48,409 bases of DNA from Clostridium punense (GCF_017874425.1 NZ_JAGGLL010000030.1:1-48409), one strand, 5' to 3'; numbered from the stretch's first letter, positions 1-9,073 are shown. Numbers and translations: made by a program. Notes: generated by a model from the sequence alone, not told the origin.

Positions 1-94
1 CAAGGCGTTACCCTCTCATTTGACTTTTCAAGTTATTAGTTCTTAAATAGCTATACTATTTAGGCAATACTTTTCATATTGCAACGTGTCGCAC
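1..94 (-). mobile_element. Probable 5' end of a group II intron (partial, runs off the window)
   Basis: Read on the minus strand, the protease reading frame is broken at position 94 by GTGCGACACG, which fits the group II intron 5' consensus GTGYG. The next ~90 nt fold into consecutive small hairpins: GCAATA/TATTGC, TAAATAG/CTATTTA and ACTT/AAGT, as expected for the start of domain I. The insertion is in the sense orientation relative to the protease, so splicing could restore the gene. The ribozyme core, any intron-encoded reverse transcriptase and the 3' exon lie outside the window, so this is an inference from the 5' end only. Confidence 0.5.
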
Positions 95-1139
95 CTGTAT
101 CATATTCATCTGGTAATCCTAAGTCATGTCCAAATTCATGAGCAAACACTCCTGCTGCTCCATCTTCTGGCTCTATGGTATAATCATAGGCATAGTATTC
201 GGTTCCAGGTATTTTGTACATACCCCCAAGATTCCATCTATGAGACCAGATTGCATTAGATCCTAGGCTTCCACCTCCAGCTTCTTCACCAACCCCAGCA
301 TGAAGAACCATTAAGTGGTCAATAACTCCATCTGGTTCATTAAGGTTTCCATCTCCATCTAAATCATATCTATCAGTTTTATCAAAATCAGCTAAGTTTA
401 TATTTGGATCCTTAGCTGCTAATGCAAGAGCTTCAGCTACAGCATTTCTTGGTCTTGCATCGTTAGAACTACCCTTTTTAGCTCCATAATAAGCTGCATC
501 ATTTGATAATGTATACCAGCCTGCAACTTTTCCCTTTATATTAAGGCTTCCCCCCGATTGCTCTTTGTAGTATTGTTTCATTGAAGTAAATCTTTCACCA
601 TTTGGTCCCTCATAGCCATTATCACCAAAAATCATATCTTCAAAGTGCTTATGGCTATAATCCTGGTAGTACATGTCACTTTCATCAGGCTTAATATTAT
701 TGTGTTTATAATCCTTGAAGTCCACAAGTAGTGTTAGTATATTTACTTCTTTAGGGTTTGTATCTGGCTGCCTTGGGTCAAACTTATATTTTTGAACCTT
801 TTGATTTTGCTTTGCCTTTAAATCTCTTTCTAATTTACTTGGTTTTTGCTTTTCATTTTCTTTAGTGCTTTCCTGCATGTATTTTATAAATACATCATAT
901 GCTTCTTCATATGTGGCATCCTTAGAAATTTCGCCTTCTCTTTTTAGCATTTCAATGATTTTTTCTTCGTTTGCCACAGATAAATCTACAGGTCCGCCAT
1001 ATTTATAATATGCATTTTCATTTGTAGTTTGGTTTGGAGTTAACTTTTGATTTCTAAATAAAGACATAGATGAAGTAGTTGAAGAACTCATAAGTACTGA
1101 TAGGGACAATAAAGTTGCAAATACTTTTTTGGAAAACAT
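60..1139 (-). CDS. M6 family metalloprotease (immune inhibitor A-like), 5' exon, interrupted
   Basis: Secreted zinc metalloprotease of the M6/InhA family. The N-terminus (MFSKKVFATLLSLSVLMSSS) is a signal peptide, followed by a propeptide-like region (~40-120) and the catalytic domain. The zinc motif HEFGH is at residues 334-338, followed by GLPDEYD. The open frame is 359 aa, whereas full InhA-type proteases are usually above 700 aa. Homology-like sequence stops at about residue 348, and the last ~11 residues read into the putative intron (codon 349 is split at 95/94). The start has an AGGAGTG ribosome binding site. Without splicing the product would lack everything after the zinc helix and should be inactive. 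Alternative explanation: a simple rearrangement or decayed gene. Confidence 0.85.
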   Translation of the reverse strand: MFSKKVFATLLSLSVLMSSSTTSSMSLFRNQKLTPNQTTNENAYYKYGGPVDLSVANEEKIIEMLKREGEISKDATYEEAYDVFIKYMQESTKENEKQKPSKLERDLKAKQNQKVQKYKFDPRQPDTNPKEVNILTLLVDFKDYKHNNIKPDESDMYYQDYSHKHFEDMIFGDNGYEGPNGERFTSMKQYYKEQSGGSLNIKGKVAGWYTLSNDAAYYGAKKGSSNDARPRNAVAEALALAAKDPNINLADFDKTDRYDLDGDGNLNEPDGVIDHLMVLHAGVGEEAGGGSLGSNAIWSHRWNLGGMYKIPGTEYYAYDYTIEPEDGAAGVFAHEFGHDLGLPDEYDTGATRCNMKSIA

Positions 1140-1482
1140 GAAATCACTCCTAATTTTTTGTTTAGTGCTTTATACGAACACTTTATTAACATCATATTAC
1201 ATTTTTTCAAACAACTTCAACTATTGTTTATCTAATTTTTACATCATTTTTTTTACTATAGTTTTTCTATTTCTACATAAATTTAATAAATTAAGATTTA
1301 ATAACATAGTTTAAACTTAAACTCCTAAATAATTATTAACTTTTTTAAATTTAATATTAAATTTATTAACACTGTTAACCTACTTTATGATTACCTAATC
1401 TTTTATATTAGTTGAGTTATCCCTAAGACCATATCTAAAATTTAGTTTTAGTTAAGCACTTATAATTGCCTAACTAAAAATA
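1140..1482. other. AT-rich intergenic region
   Basis: About 340 bases upstream of the protease and downstream of the histidine kinase terminator. It should carry the protease promoter, but no convincing -35/-10 pair stood out. A 61-codon plus-strand open frame overlapping the protease start is hydrophobic, low in complexity and lacks a ribosome binding site; it is not called. Confidence 0.5.
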
Positions 1483-1516
1483 GAACCAAACAATAGCTTA
1501 AAGCTATGCTTGGTTC
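1483..1516 (-). terminator. Rho-independent terminator of the MASE3 histidine kinase
   Basis: On the minus strand GAACCAA pairs with TTTGGTTC around an inner ATAGCT/AGCTAT stem, followed by TATTTTTAG. It lies ~20 bases past the stop codon at 1538. Confidence 0.8.
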
Positions 1517-1537
1517 CATTAATTTATTTTATTACTT

Positions 1538-3538
1538 TTATGAATATATATCTGAAAACTCAATGTTCATCATATCAACATATCTTTCTTTACCTTGAAG
1601 TTCCACAAAGTCACTCTCTTCTTCCTCCGATACTAGCCTAGCAGGTAGTTCAATTATAAATTCACTGCCTTTTCCTGGCTCACTTATTGCAAAGATAACG
1701 CCTCCGTGCATTTTTACTAGTGAATGTACCAAGGAAAGTCCTATTCCACTTCCCTCCATATTTCTAGCTAGGGTTTTTTCAACCTGAGCAAATCTGCTGA
1801 AGATTTCGTCTAATTTCTCCTTAGGTATTCCAACCCCAGTGTCCTTAACAGATATTAGTACCTTGTCTTCCTTATCCACTAATTGAACTATAATTTCCCC
1901 ACCATCATCTGTAAACTTGATGGCATTGGATAAGAGATTTAAAACAATCCTTTCTATCATATTACCATCAATAGCCATAACTTTTTCTTCTATATCTGTA
2001 TCAAAAACCAAGGAAATTCCTTTACTCTCAACATATTCTGCAGTAGACAAGGTTATATCCTCAACTATGGATACTATATTAGAATTTTTCAGGTTTAGTT
2101 TTAGATAACCAGTATCTATTTTGGTAATATCTATGAGATTGCTTATAAGCTTTAACATTCTGAAGCAATTTTGTTTTAAAACTTGGCTATGTTTACTAAA
2201 GCCTATTTCCTTTATATTTGTTATATTGTTTTTCACTTTACTTTCCATTAACTGAACAGTACCAAATATTAAATTAATCGGAGTCTTTAGCTCATGAGAA
2301 AGGTTGGTAAAAAAGTCTCTTTGCATATTATTAAATAAAGTCTTTTGCTCTACTTCCTGTTTAAGCCTTTCTGATTGCTTTTGCGCGGTTACATCCTTAA
2401 TCATTATAAAAACACAATCATCCATTTCATATTCATAGGGCATCACTGTAATTTCTGTATTTACTATAGTTCCATCAAGCTTTGAAAGTTTAATTTCATA
2501 ACCTTCTATTATTTTCCGTGCTTGAAATACTTCATTAAGTTCTTTTAGCTTCTCTATATCTTCTGGATGAATAAATTTTAAAATTGGCTTATTAATCACA
2601 TCGATATTGCTACTACAACCACACATAGTTAGAAAACATGAATTGGATAAAAGTATTCTATCCTTGCAATATAAAAGGATGCCATTAGGCGAAGTTTCAA
2701 AAAACATTCTATATCTGTTTTCACTTTGCTGTAATGCTCTATAAGGTGCTTTTAAGTTTACTTCTACCATGGACTTATAAATACAATAAAAAGCTAAAAG
2801 TTTAAAATAGTGCCCAATTATATTTGAAAGTCCATAAACATCTATATAAAAAGTAAATGATAGTTCTGATGCGATGCTCAACACTAAATAAGCTTGAAGA
2901 TACTTAAATGTCACAGGTTTAATACTAGATTTCTTCTTATTCAAAATAAGGAAGTTTACTATGAAGATTCCACTAATAATATATTCACTATAAATCTTAA
3001 AAGGAGTTAAACCCACTCCATCAATAAAACAACTTGGAAATAAGTTAGCACCAAATATATCAACTAGCAAAATAGTAGTAATTAACACATAAGCACCTAG
3101 TACCCTTTTATAATTTATTGATTTTCCCAATAAACATAAGGCTATAAAAATTGAAATACTATTTATATATCTAGAAATAACCCACATTTGGGTTGGTAAG
3201 TCTGGTCCGTAGTTTGGGAATACACCCATTCCTTTATATGCCAGCATATGAACCATATCAATTACAGCTATAACTCCAAAGGATATTCCTAATATTATTA
3301 CCGATGCGTCCTTTGAAAAATCCTTAATATTAATGGTTATTGTGAAAATCATTAACGCTACTAGTATACAAAAAACTTCAATGACTCCATGAAAAAGCAA
3401 AAAGTTTCTTAAACTTAAGTATCCCATGGCAGCAAAAAACAAAGCTGTAACCAAAACCAAATTAATTCTGCCTTCTCTAGTATTGGTTATCAACTCTTTT
3501 ATCTTAGGTTCACTGTTTCCACCAAACAAATCATTCAT
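1538..3538 (-). CDS. MASE3-PAS sensor histidine kinase
   Basis: Membrane sensor kinase. In the longest frame (676 aa) residues ~35-270 hold about eight membrane segments of the MASE3 type, with conserved MVHMLAYKGMGVFP and TQMWVISRYI. A PAS domain (~283-395) follows, then HisKA with phospho-acceptor His425 in NLSHELKTP, and the HATPase domain with the N box (NLLSNAIKF, ~544-552), G1 box (DTGVGIP) and G2 box (GSGIGLSL). The start chosen is the internal Met11 (MNDLFGG) at 3538: AGGAGGA sits 8 bases upstream, while the Met at 3568 has no ribosome binding site. No response regulator is adjacent, so it is an orphan kinase whose partner cannot be named. The signal is unknown. Confidence 0.9.
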   Translation of the reverse strand: MNDLFGGNSEPKIKELITNTREGRINLVLVTALFFAAMGYLSLRNFLLFHGVIEVFCILVALMIFTITINIKDFSKDASVIILGISFGVIAVIDMVHMLAYKGMGVFPNYGPDLPTQMWVISRYINSISIFIALCLLGKSINYKRVLGAYVLITTILLVDIFGANLFPSCFIDGVGLTPFKIYSEYIISGIFIVNFLILNKKKSSIKPVTFKYLQAYLVLSIASELSFTFYIDVYGLSNIIGHYFKLLAFYCIYKSMVEVNLKAPYRALQQSENRYRMFFETSPNGILLYCKDRILLSNSCFLTMCGCSSNIDVINKPILKFIHPEDIEKLKELNEVFQARKIIEGYEIKLSKLDGTIVNTEITVMPYEYEMDDCVFIMIKDVTAQKQSERLKQEVEQKTLFNNMQRDFFTNLSHELKTPINLIFGTVQLMESKVKNNITNIKEIGFSKHSQVLKQNCFRMLKLISNLIDITKIDTGYLKLNLKNSNIVSIVEDITLSTAEYVESKGISLVFDTDIEEKVMAIDGNMIERIVLNLLSNAIKFTDDGGEIIVQLVDKEDKVLISVKDTGVGIPKEKLDEIFSRFAQVEKTLARNMEGSGIGLSLVHSLVKMHGGVIFAISEPGKGSEFIIELPARLVSEEEESDFVELQGKERYVDMMNIEFSDIYS

Positions 3539-3902
3539 TGAATAAATCCTCCTGACTATTCCTGACAAGTCGCTGTATAATTAATACTATTCATTAATTG
3601 ATAACAATATTCATTTATTAAAATTTCCCAATATTATCTATATTATTACATTTTTATTAACACTCGTCAACGAAACTGGTTTAGTTATCCATCAGTTTTC
3701 GATAAAGTGTGTATTAAATTTGCATTATTCTATAAAAATATATGCTATTAATTCGACTAACAAAAATCTACTTCTTAAAGTTTTTATTTCCACATTATTA
3801 ATATTTTGAAAACTCATTTTTATATGTAAAAATTTTCATGCAATAATGGATAATTTATGTTATAATTGGTATTAATTATTATTTACAAGGGGGATTTAAG
3901 TA
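3539..3902. other. Divergent intergenic region, kinase/rubrerythrin
   Basis: About 360 bases between divergent genes. A TATAAT at 3861-3866 is a plausible -10 for rubrerythrin, with no clear -35 at normal spacing; AAGGGGG at 3888-3894 is its ribosome binding site. No repeat or RNA element was recognised. Confidence 0.45.
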
Positions 3903-4490
3903 ATGAAAATTTTAAAAGGTACAAAAACTGCTGAAAATTTACTTAAGGCGTTTGCAGGAGAATCTCAAGCAAGAAACAGATATACTTACTATTCAAGTGT
4001 AGCTAAAAAAGAAGGATATAATCAAATATCTGCTCTTTTCATGGAAACTGCAGAACAAGAAAAAGAACATGCTAAAAGATTCTATAAATTTTTAAAAGAG
4101 CAAATGAATGGTGAAGGAATTGAAATTACTGCGACTTTCCCAGTAGGCTTAAGCGACGATACGAAGGCAAACCTAAGCTATGCAGCTGCTGGTGAAAACG
4201 AAGAATGGACAGAGCTTTATCCTGAATTTGCAAGAATTGCAAGAGAAGAAGGGTTCCCAGAAGTAGCTGTTGCTTTTGACATGATTTCTAAAGTTGAAAA
4301 GTTTCATGAAGAAAGATATAGAAAATTACTTGCTAACATAGAAAATGGTACAGTATTTAAAAAAGCTGAACCTGTAATGTGGAAATGTGCAAACTGTGGC
4401 TTTATACTTGAAGCTAAAGAAGCACCTGAAAAATGTCCTGCTTGTGTACATCCAAAATCTTATTTTGAAGTATTTTGTGAAAACTATTAA
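3903..4490 (+). CDS. rbr: Rubrerythrin
   Basis: Non-haem iron peroxidase that reduces hydrogen peroxide in the anaerobe cytoplasm. The N-terminal ferritin-like four-helix domain (~1-145) shows the diiron ligand pattern: E in [12 protein letters not shown], ExxxH in [10 protein letters not shown], and a second carboxylate/ExxH set in [12 protein letters not shown] and [10 protein letters not shown]. The C-terminal rubredoxin-like domain (~158-195) has two CxxC pairs, WKCANCGF and EKCPACVHP, that bind FeS4. At 195 aa it is the usual length for the family. It is monocistronic, with a strong terminator 10 bases after the stop. PerR control is common for this gene in clostridia, but no PerR box was confirmed here. 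Confidence 0.97.
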   Translation: MKILKGTKTAENLLKAFAGESQARNRYTYYSSVAKKEGYNQISALFMETAEQEKEHAKRFYKFLKEQMNGEGIEITATFPVGLSDDTKANLSYAAAGENEEWTELYPEFARIAREEGFPEVAVAFDMISKVEKFHEERYRKLLANIENGTVFKKAEPVMWKCANCGFILEAKEAPEKCPACVHPKSYFEVFCENY

Positions 4491-4499
4491 TAATAAAAT

Positions 4500-4534
4500 G
4501 CCTCTCTACCTTTAAAGTAGAGGGGCGTTCTTTT
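4500..4534 (+). terminator. Terminator of rubrerythrin
   Basis: GCCTCTCTAC pairs with GTAGAGGGGC around a short TTTAAA loop, followed by GTTCTTTT. Confidence 0.9.
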
Positions 4535-4700
4535 ATATTTTCCCATATAGGCTTTCATGATGACTTATTATTTCATTTATCATTAATTCATTCATTATGA
4601 ATTTAATTATCTTCAAAAGTTTTTAAAGGAAACAGGGTAGGTTCAATATATAAATTAAGTCTTAACCATGTTTTCTATAAATATAAACTTAACTTAGTTT

Positions 4701-5000
4701 TTAATCTTCTATTTCACTTTTTAGCTTCATAACACAATAAGTTAATTCTTCTACTTGTTTCTTAAGTTTTTCAATCTCTTTTGAGTCTTTTCCATTACTC
4801 TTTTCCTCTTCACTTTCTTGGTCACCACTATTTTGATTTTCAATCTCTCCATTTATAAAGGTTATTACATCACCAATAATATATATTAGATTAGCTACAG
4901 TAACTTGATCATTAGGTGTAAGGTTTTTTGCTATTGTTACCCCTATTAGTACGGATAAAGCTATAAGCTGGTTAGTTGAAAAACACTTTAAGTTTATCAT
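4701..5000 (-). CDS. Small conserved clostridial-type protein with C-terminal coiled coil
   Basis: A 99-aa protein of unknown function. Residues ~8-50 form hydrophobic helices (TNQLIALSVLIGVTIAKNLT and ANLIYIIGDVITFI). A polar acidic linker rich in E, S and K (~54-75) follows, then a short coiled coil ending KLKSEIED. The start has AGAGGAT 5 bases upstream. It is flanked by rubrerythrin (opposite strand) and a divergent TetR gene, which give no functional hint. The compositional layout resembles small Firmicute proteins seen in many clostridial genomes. No function is assigned. Confidence 0.65.
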   Translation of the reverse strand: MINLKCFSTNQLIALSVLIGVTIAKNLTPNDQVTVANLIYIIGDVITFINGEIENQNSGDQESEEEKSNGKDSKEIEKLKKQVEELTYCVMKLKSEIED

Positions 5001-5097
5001 GTTATCCTCTTATTTAAGTACTTTTAATATATCTTATTAAAATCCACGAATAAGGTTAATTAATTTTTTATATTTTTCAATCATATTAATAACAGTA

Positions 5098-5126
5098 TTG
5101 ATATCCTTTATTTCCCATGATATAAT
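5098..5126 (+). promoter_or_regulatory. Sigma-A type promoter of the tetR-GNAT operon
   Basis: TTGATA at 5098-5103 and TATAAT at 5121-5126 are separated by exactly 17 bases. Confidence 0.75.
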
Positions 5127-5147
5127 AAAAACCGACCAGTCTTTTTT
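5127..5147 (+). promoter_or_regulatory. Likely TetR operator overlapping the transcription start
   Basis: AAAACCGACCAGTCTTTTTT lies just after the -10 box. It is an imperfect dyad (AAAAccGA/TCttTTTT) and contains GACCAGTC, seen in operators of some TetR-family repressors such as LmrA/QdoR of Bacillus. Its place over the start site suggests autorepression by the adjacent TetR protein; this is an inference. Confidence 0.5.
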
Positions 5148-5168
5148 TAAGGGGGGGTGTTAAGTTAT

Positions 5169-5777
5169 ATGCCTAAAATTACTGAAGAAACTAAAAGAGA
5201 AAGAATTGATTTAATCCTTTCTCATGCCTTTAAAGTATTTTCTGATAAGGGTTATTCTAATACTAGTATTGATGATATTGTAAAGTCTTCTGGGGTAAGT
5301 AAGGGTGGAATATATACTTATTTCAAAAGTAAAGAAGAAATATTTTTAGCCATAGCTGAAGAAAGAATGACTAATCGTAAAAGACTGATAGAAAGCTTTC
5401 ATTCTACCATGACCAGCAAGGAAAAGTTAACTGCTTATATAAAGTGGATTCTTAACTGGGTTTTAGATGAAAAAAATATGCTTCAGATTAAATTTACCTT
5501 TGAATTTTGGTCTGTTACTTCTAGAAATGACACCATTAAAGCCTTTGCCCTTGAAAGGTATAATCAAGCATCAACAGATTTATGTTCCCTTTTGAAAGAA
5601 GGCGTTAAAAATGGTGAATTTAGAAGTGATTTAGATGTGGATTCTACGTGCTATATAATTTTGTCTTCTACTGATGCCATAGGCTTTTATACTGGAATTA
5701 TGGAGCTTAAAGCAACAGACTCAATAATAAACAATTTACTAAATATGATTTTGAATAATATTTGCGAGGTGTTATAA
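5169..5777 (+). CDS. TetR/AcrR family transcriptional regulator
   Basis: One-component repressor. The N-terminal DNA-binding domain (~8-55) shows the family pattern ILSHAFKVFSDKGYSNTSIDDIVKSSGVSKGGIYTYFKSKEEIF. The remaining ~145 residues are an all-helical ligand-binding domain of unknown specificity. The start chosen is the ATG at 5169 (MPKITEETKRERI), 11 bases after a G-rich ribosome binding site; a GTG at 5157 lies inside that site and is less likely. The stop codon is followed at once by the ATG of the next gene (TAAATG), so the two are translated from one message. Probably autoregulated through the operator-like dyad at 5127-5147. Confidence 0.93.
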   Translation: MPKITEETKRERIDLILSHAFKVFSDKGYSNTSIDDIVKSSGVSKGGIYTYFKSKEEIFLAIAEERMTNRKRLIESFHSTMTSKEKLTAYIKWILNWVLDEKNMLQIKFTFEFWSVTSRNDTIKAFALERYNQASTDLCSLLKEGVKNGEFRSDLDVDSTCYIILSSTDAIGFYTGIMELKATDSIINNLLNMILNNICEVL

Positions 5778-6629
5778 ATGATACGTTATTTAAAATGTTC
5801 AGAGGTTTCCATGGATTTAATCTTCGAGGCCTTTAGTATAGGTTTTTCTGATTATATTATAAAATTAAGTATGCCTAAAGATATTTTTGTCAGCAGGTTC
5901 TTCGGACCTGAAGGTAACTCATTAGAATACTCTCATATCGCTTTAGATGATGATAAAGCTGTAGGAGTTATTCTTGGTGGAATCAAAAATTATGAAGGAC
6001 TTAAAACTCTACGCTGTGGAACTTTAGCTGTTCATCCAGATTATAGAGGAAAGGGTGTCAGCCAAAAACTTATGGAACTTCATAGACAAGTTGCTATAGA
6101 AAATAACTGTACCCAAATGTTCCTTGAAGTAATAGTGGGGAATGACAGAGCTATTAATTTCTACAAAAAACTTTCTTATGAAAAAGTTTATGATTTAAAA
6201 TACTTTACTTTTGATAACTTATCCACATTAAGAAGTTGTAATTATCCACATATAAACATAAAAAGACTTAGTTTTGTGGATATCAACTCAATAGTTAAAG
6301 AAACTAAAGACTATCATATTAACTGGCAAAGCGATATAGATTATCTAGCGAAACTAGAAAACTCTCTATATTACGGGGCTTATGTTGAGGATAAACTTGT
6401 TGGCTACTTATGTGGTACTTCCTTAGGAAAAATAAACCTTCTGTGGGTTACTAAAAATCATAGATTTATGGGAATTGGCTTAAGTCTTATAAGTGAATTT
6501 TCAAAAGAAATCAAAAGCGAAAAACTATTTATAACTATACCTAATAATAACCTTATAGAAGGCTTTGTAAGACATATTGGCTTTAAACAGGATGCTATAT
6601 CTCAGTACGAGATGTACCTTACCTTATAG
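5778..6629 (+). CDS. Tandem GNAT-domain acetyltransferase
   Basis: A 283-aa protein with two GNAT-like halves. The N-terminal half (~1-150) has a clear acetyl-CoA loop region, LAVHPDYRGKGVSQKLM, followed by NDRAINFYKKLSYEKV. The C-terminal half (~160-283) is a more degenerate GNAT fold, with LLWVTKNHRFMGIGLSLI and IEGFVRHIGFKQ. Only the N-terminal half keeps a good R/QxxGxG/A motif, so it is probably the catalytic one. The start abuts the tetR stop, with GAGGTG as ribosome binding site. Operon context suggests acetylation of, or response to, the compound sensed by the TetR protein; substrate unknown. Confidence 0.88.
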   Translation: MIRYLKCSEVSMDLIFEAFSIGFSDYIIKLSMPKDIFVSRFFGPEGNSLEYSHIALDDDKAVGVILGGIKNYEGLKTLRCGTLAVHPDYRGKGVSQKLMELHRQVAIENNCTQMFLEVIVGNDRAINFYKKLSYEKVYDLKYFTFDNLSTLRSCNYPHINIKRLSFVDINSIVKETKDYHINWQSDIDYLAKLENSLYYGAYVEDKLVGYLCGTSLGKINLLWVTKNHRFMGIGLSLISEFSKEIKSEKLFITIPNNNLIEGFVRHIGFKQDAISQYEMYLTL

Positions 6630-6710
6630 TAGACAAAATCTACACTACCTATCATTAGCTAATATTTCATTAAAACAATTTAAAATATGAACTTAATGTT
6701 TATTTAAACG

Positions 6711-6716
6711 TATAAT
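6711..6716 (+). promoter_or_regulatory. -10 box of the Eis-like gene
   Basis: TATAAT lies 4 bases before an in-frame ATG at 6720. That ATG would therefore be at or before the transcription start, which argues for the downstream ATG at 6762. The -35 box is weak (ATGAAC, 18-base spacing). Confidence 0.5.
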
Positions 6717-6761
6717 ACTATGTCTACACTTAAAAACATATATACTAAATGGGGTGAAACT

Positions 6762-8018
6762 ATGTGTTTAATAAGAAAATTATGGAGTGATTTAGATTTT
6801 AGAGATTTTGTTGAAATTGATCTTAATGCTTATCCAGGGCTAAAAATCAACTCAATAGAAGATAAAAACAAATTCCTTGAAAATATAACAAAAGTTCATA
6901 AGGAAAATCCTTACGTAAAATTCTACGGCGCCTTTAATGAGGACTTTATGGTTGGTGGTATGAGACTTCACGATTTTAAAATGAATCTTTTATCTCACAA
7001 AATTCCTGTAGGGGGATTAGGTTCTGTAGCAGTAGATCTTCTCCACAAGAAAGAGAAAGTTGCTAAGGAAATTGTAACTTATTTTATCCAGCATTATAAA
7101 AACTTGGGTGCCTCTATGGTTATACTTTATCCTTTTAGACCCGACTTCTATAAGAAGATGGGCTTTGGTTTTGGAACTAGCATGAATCAATACAAAATCA
7201 AACCTGGTAATCTTCCAAAGGGCACCTCTAAAAATAATATTTGTTTTATAAAAGAAGAAGAGGCTTCTCTACTTCTAGATTGTTATACTAGAGTTTTTAA
7301 AAAAACTAATGGCCTAATAGAAAAATATGAACCTGAGTTTTTAGGTAAACTTAGAAATCCTAAGCTTAAAGCTATCGCTTATAAAAAGAACAATGTAGTT
7401 CAAGGTTATTTCTTCTTTGAGTTTAAATCTAGCGAAGATGGAAACTTCTTATTAAATGACATGGTTATAAGTGAGTTAATTTTTGAAAATACCTCTGCAT
7501 TGTCAGAGCTTATGACCTTTTTAAATAGCCAAAGCGACCAAATAAGATATATAATTTTAAATCTTCAGGATGAAAACTTTAGGTTTCTTTTAGATGATCC
7601 TAGAAATGGCAGTGATAATATGTTTACCCCTGTTTACCATGAGAGTAGCATTCAAGGGACAGGAATTATGTATAGGGTGATTAACACAAAAGGGCTATTC
7701 AAAGAACTTAAGGATCATAATTTTAATGATGTAACCTGTACTTTAAAACTTACAATAAAAGATAACTTCTTAAGTGATAATAATGGAAGCTTAATTATTA
7801 AGTTTGAAGAAGGCAAAGCTACTTTAAGCAATAAAAATGATTTTGATGTAGAAGTAACTCTAGATGTAGCTGACTTTTCTTCACTAATTACTTGTTCAGT
7901 TTCCTTTACAAGTTTGTATAAATACGGAAAGGCTGTTATTTCAAACAAGACTTACGTAAATACTATTAATAAAATATTTTCTACAGATGAAAAGCCTATT
8001 TGTCTGTCTCAATTTTAA
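6762..8018 (+). CDS. Eis-like GNAT N-acetyltransferase
   Basis: Member of the Eis (enhanced intracellular survival) family: an N-terminal GNAT domain, a second GNAT-like domain and a C-terminal SCP2-like domain. Visible marks are VGGLGSVAVDLLHKKEKVAKEIV (acetyl-CoA loop region) and ILYPFRPDFYKKMGFGFG. The C-terminal ~100 residues (LKLTIKDNFLS... to DVADFSSLITCSVSFTSLYKYG) resemble the sterol-carrier-like fold. The start chosen is MCLIRKL at 6762, with GGGGTG 6 bases upstream; a longer frame from 6720 overlaps the promoter. Related enzymes acetylate amines, including aminoglycosides, at several positions, but the substrate here is not known. It ends in a 15-bp-stem terminator. Confidence 0.88.
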   Translation: MCLIRKLWSDLDFRDFVEIDLNAYPGLKINSIEDKNKFLENITKVHKENPYVKFYGAFNEDFMVGGMRLHDFKMNLLSHKIPVGGLGSVAVDLLHKKEKVAKEIVTYFIQHYKNLGASMVILYPFRPDFYKKMGFGFGTSMNQYKIKPGNLPKGTSKNNICFIKEEEASLLLDCYTRVFKKTNGLIEKYEPEFLGKLRNPKLKAIAYKKNNVVQGYFFFEFKSSEDGNFLLNDMVISELIFENTSALSELMTFLNSQSDQIRYIILNLQDENFRFLLDDPRNGSDNMFTPVYHESSIQGTGIMYRVINTKGLFKELKDHNFNDVTCTLKLTIKDNFLSDNNGSLIIKFEEGKATLSNKNDFDVEVTLDVADFSSLITCSVSFTSLYKYGKAVISNKTYVNTINKIFSTDEKPICLSQF

Positions 8019-8031
8019 TAAGAATTAATTA

Positions 8032-8077
8032 AAGCACCCTAGACAATTCTTGTACTTGTCTAGGGTGCTTCTCTTTT
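8032..8077 (+). terminator. Strong bidirectional terminator
   Basis: AAGCACCCTAGACAA and TTGTCTAGGGTGCTT form a perfect 15-bp stem with a 9-base loop, followed by CTCTTTTTTA on the plus strand. The opposite side is also T-rich when read on the minus strand, so it can serve both convergent genes. Confidence 0.93.
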
Positions 8078-8120
8078 TTACACTTTTATTGATCCTTAAT
8101 TAGTTTAGGTTACTATTACC

Positions 8121-8813
8121 TTAAAGATCTTCACAATCTACCTTGTTATCTCTGTTATTTTTTAATATAAACCTATCTTTAATATATTTAATATCTTCAT
8201 CAATAAATCTATGCTTTACACCTTTTACATTAAACTTAAATAACTTGAATACAAATTGTACGCAAGGTCCCATAGCAAAAGCCATAATTAAAGTTCCTAT
8301 GCCAAAGCTTCCCCCTAATAAGGAGCCCAAAACTACCACTGTAATCTCAATGCAGCTTCTTATAAATCTAACAGACTTATTTGTTTTCTTAGTTAAAGCT
8401 ATCATTAAGCCGTCTCTAGGTCCCGAGCCTAAGCCTACGCTAATATAAAAATAAGTAGCAGCTCCAATAACCAACATGCCTAAACCCATCATTACTATTT
8501 GTAGTATAATGTTATGAAAAACTGGAATTAACCTATTAAGCATTAATATATCAACAAATATACCTATGAATATCATATTTGATATAGTTCCCCAGCCTAT
8601 TTTCTCCCCAGCAAAGGCATTGTAGATAATGATAGCAAAACCTCCAATTATGTTAGCTTGTCCCATAGTTATTCCTACAGTATTTGATAGCCCTTGATGA
8701 AAAACGTCCCAAGGTGATAGTCCGATATTAGCATTAATGGTTAAAACTATTCCAGTAGCATAGAGAAATAGTCCAAAAAACAGTTTAGTAATTCTCATAG
8801 TTAACTTTTTCAT
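8121..8813 (-). CDS. YczE/YyaS-type integral membrane protein
   Basis: A 230-aa membrane protein of the YczE/YitT-like group. Helices run from ~7 to ~195, with family-typical ATGIVLTINANIGLSPWDVFHQGLS near the N-terminus and VGLGSGPRDGLMIALTK in the middle. The C-terminal tail is charged and cytoplasmic. AAAGGAA precedes the ATG. In Bacillus, yczE is linked to the surfactin locus, but the biochemical role of the family is unknown. Here it is a single gene between two terminators; no function is assigned. Confidence 0.85.
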   Translation of the reverse strand: MKKLTMRITKLFFGLFLYATGIVLTINANIGLSPWDVFHQGLSNTVGITMGQANIIGGFAIIIYNAFAGEKIGWGTISNMIFIGIFVDILMLNRLIPVFHNIILQIVMMGLGMLVIGAATYFYISVGLGSGPRDGLMIALTKKTNKSVRFIRSCIEITVVVLGSLLGGSFGIGTLIMAFAMGPCVQFVFKLFKFNVKGVKHRFIDEDIKYIKDRFILKNNRDNKVDCEDL

Positions 8814-9021
8814 ATTTTATTCCTTTCCATCATAAGGATGACTAAATCTTAAGTAACATTTCATTATAATTCATCTTATATAATTATAATTCATAATTAC
8901 TAAGTTTAACATAGTAAAAATAGTGACATTCATCACATACAATAACACTATTTAATATATAATTAACTTATAATGATTTTGTTCATCAAAAATCCCTTAA
9001 CCCATCCTATACACAATAATA

Positions 9022-9067
9022 CCACCCCTATCACGATTTAAATACTTGTGATAAGGGTGGCGTTTTT
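9022..9067. terminator. Terminator hairpin between yczE-like and WG-repeat genes
   Basis: CCACCCCTATCAC pairs with GTGATAAGGGTGG, followed by CGTTTTTTAA on the plus strand. On the minus strand, where the WG-repeat gene ends 7 bases away, the tail is TATTATTGTG. It probably ends that transcript. Confidence 0.75.
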
Positions 9068-9073
9068 TAATTA

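Noticed and set aside
1129-1314. 61-codon plus-strand frame with hydrophobic product
   Set aside because: Overlaps the protease start, has no ribosome binding site and is low in complexity.
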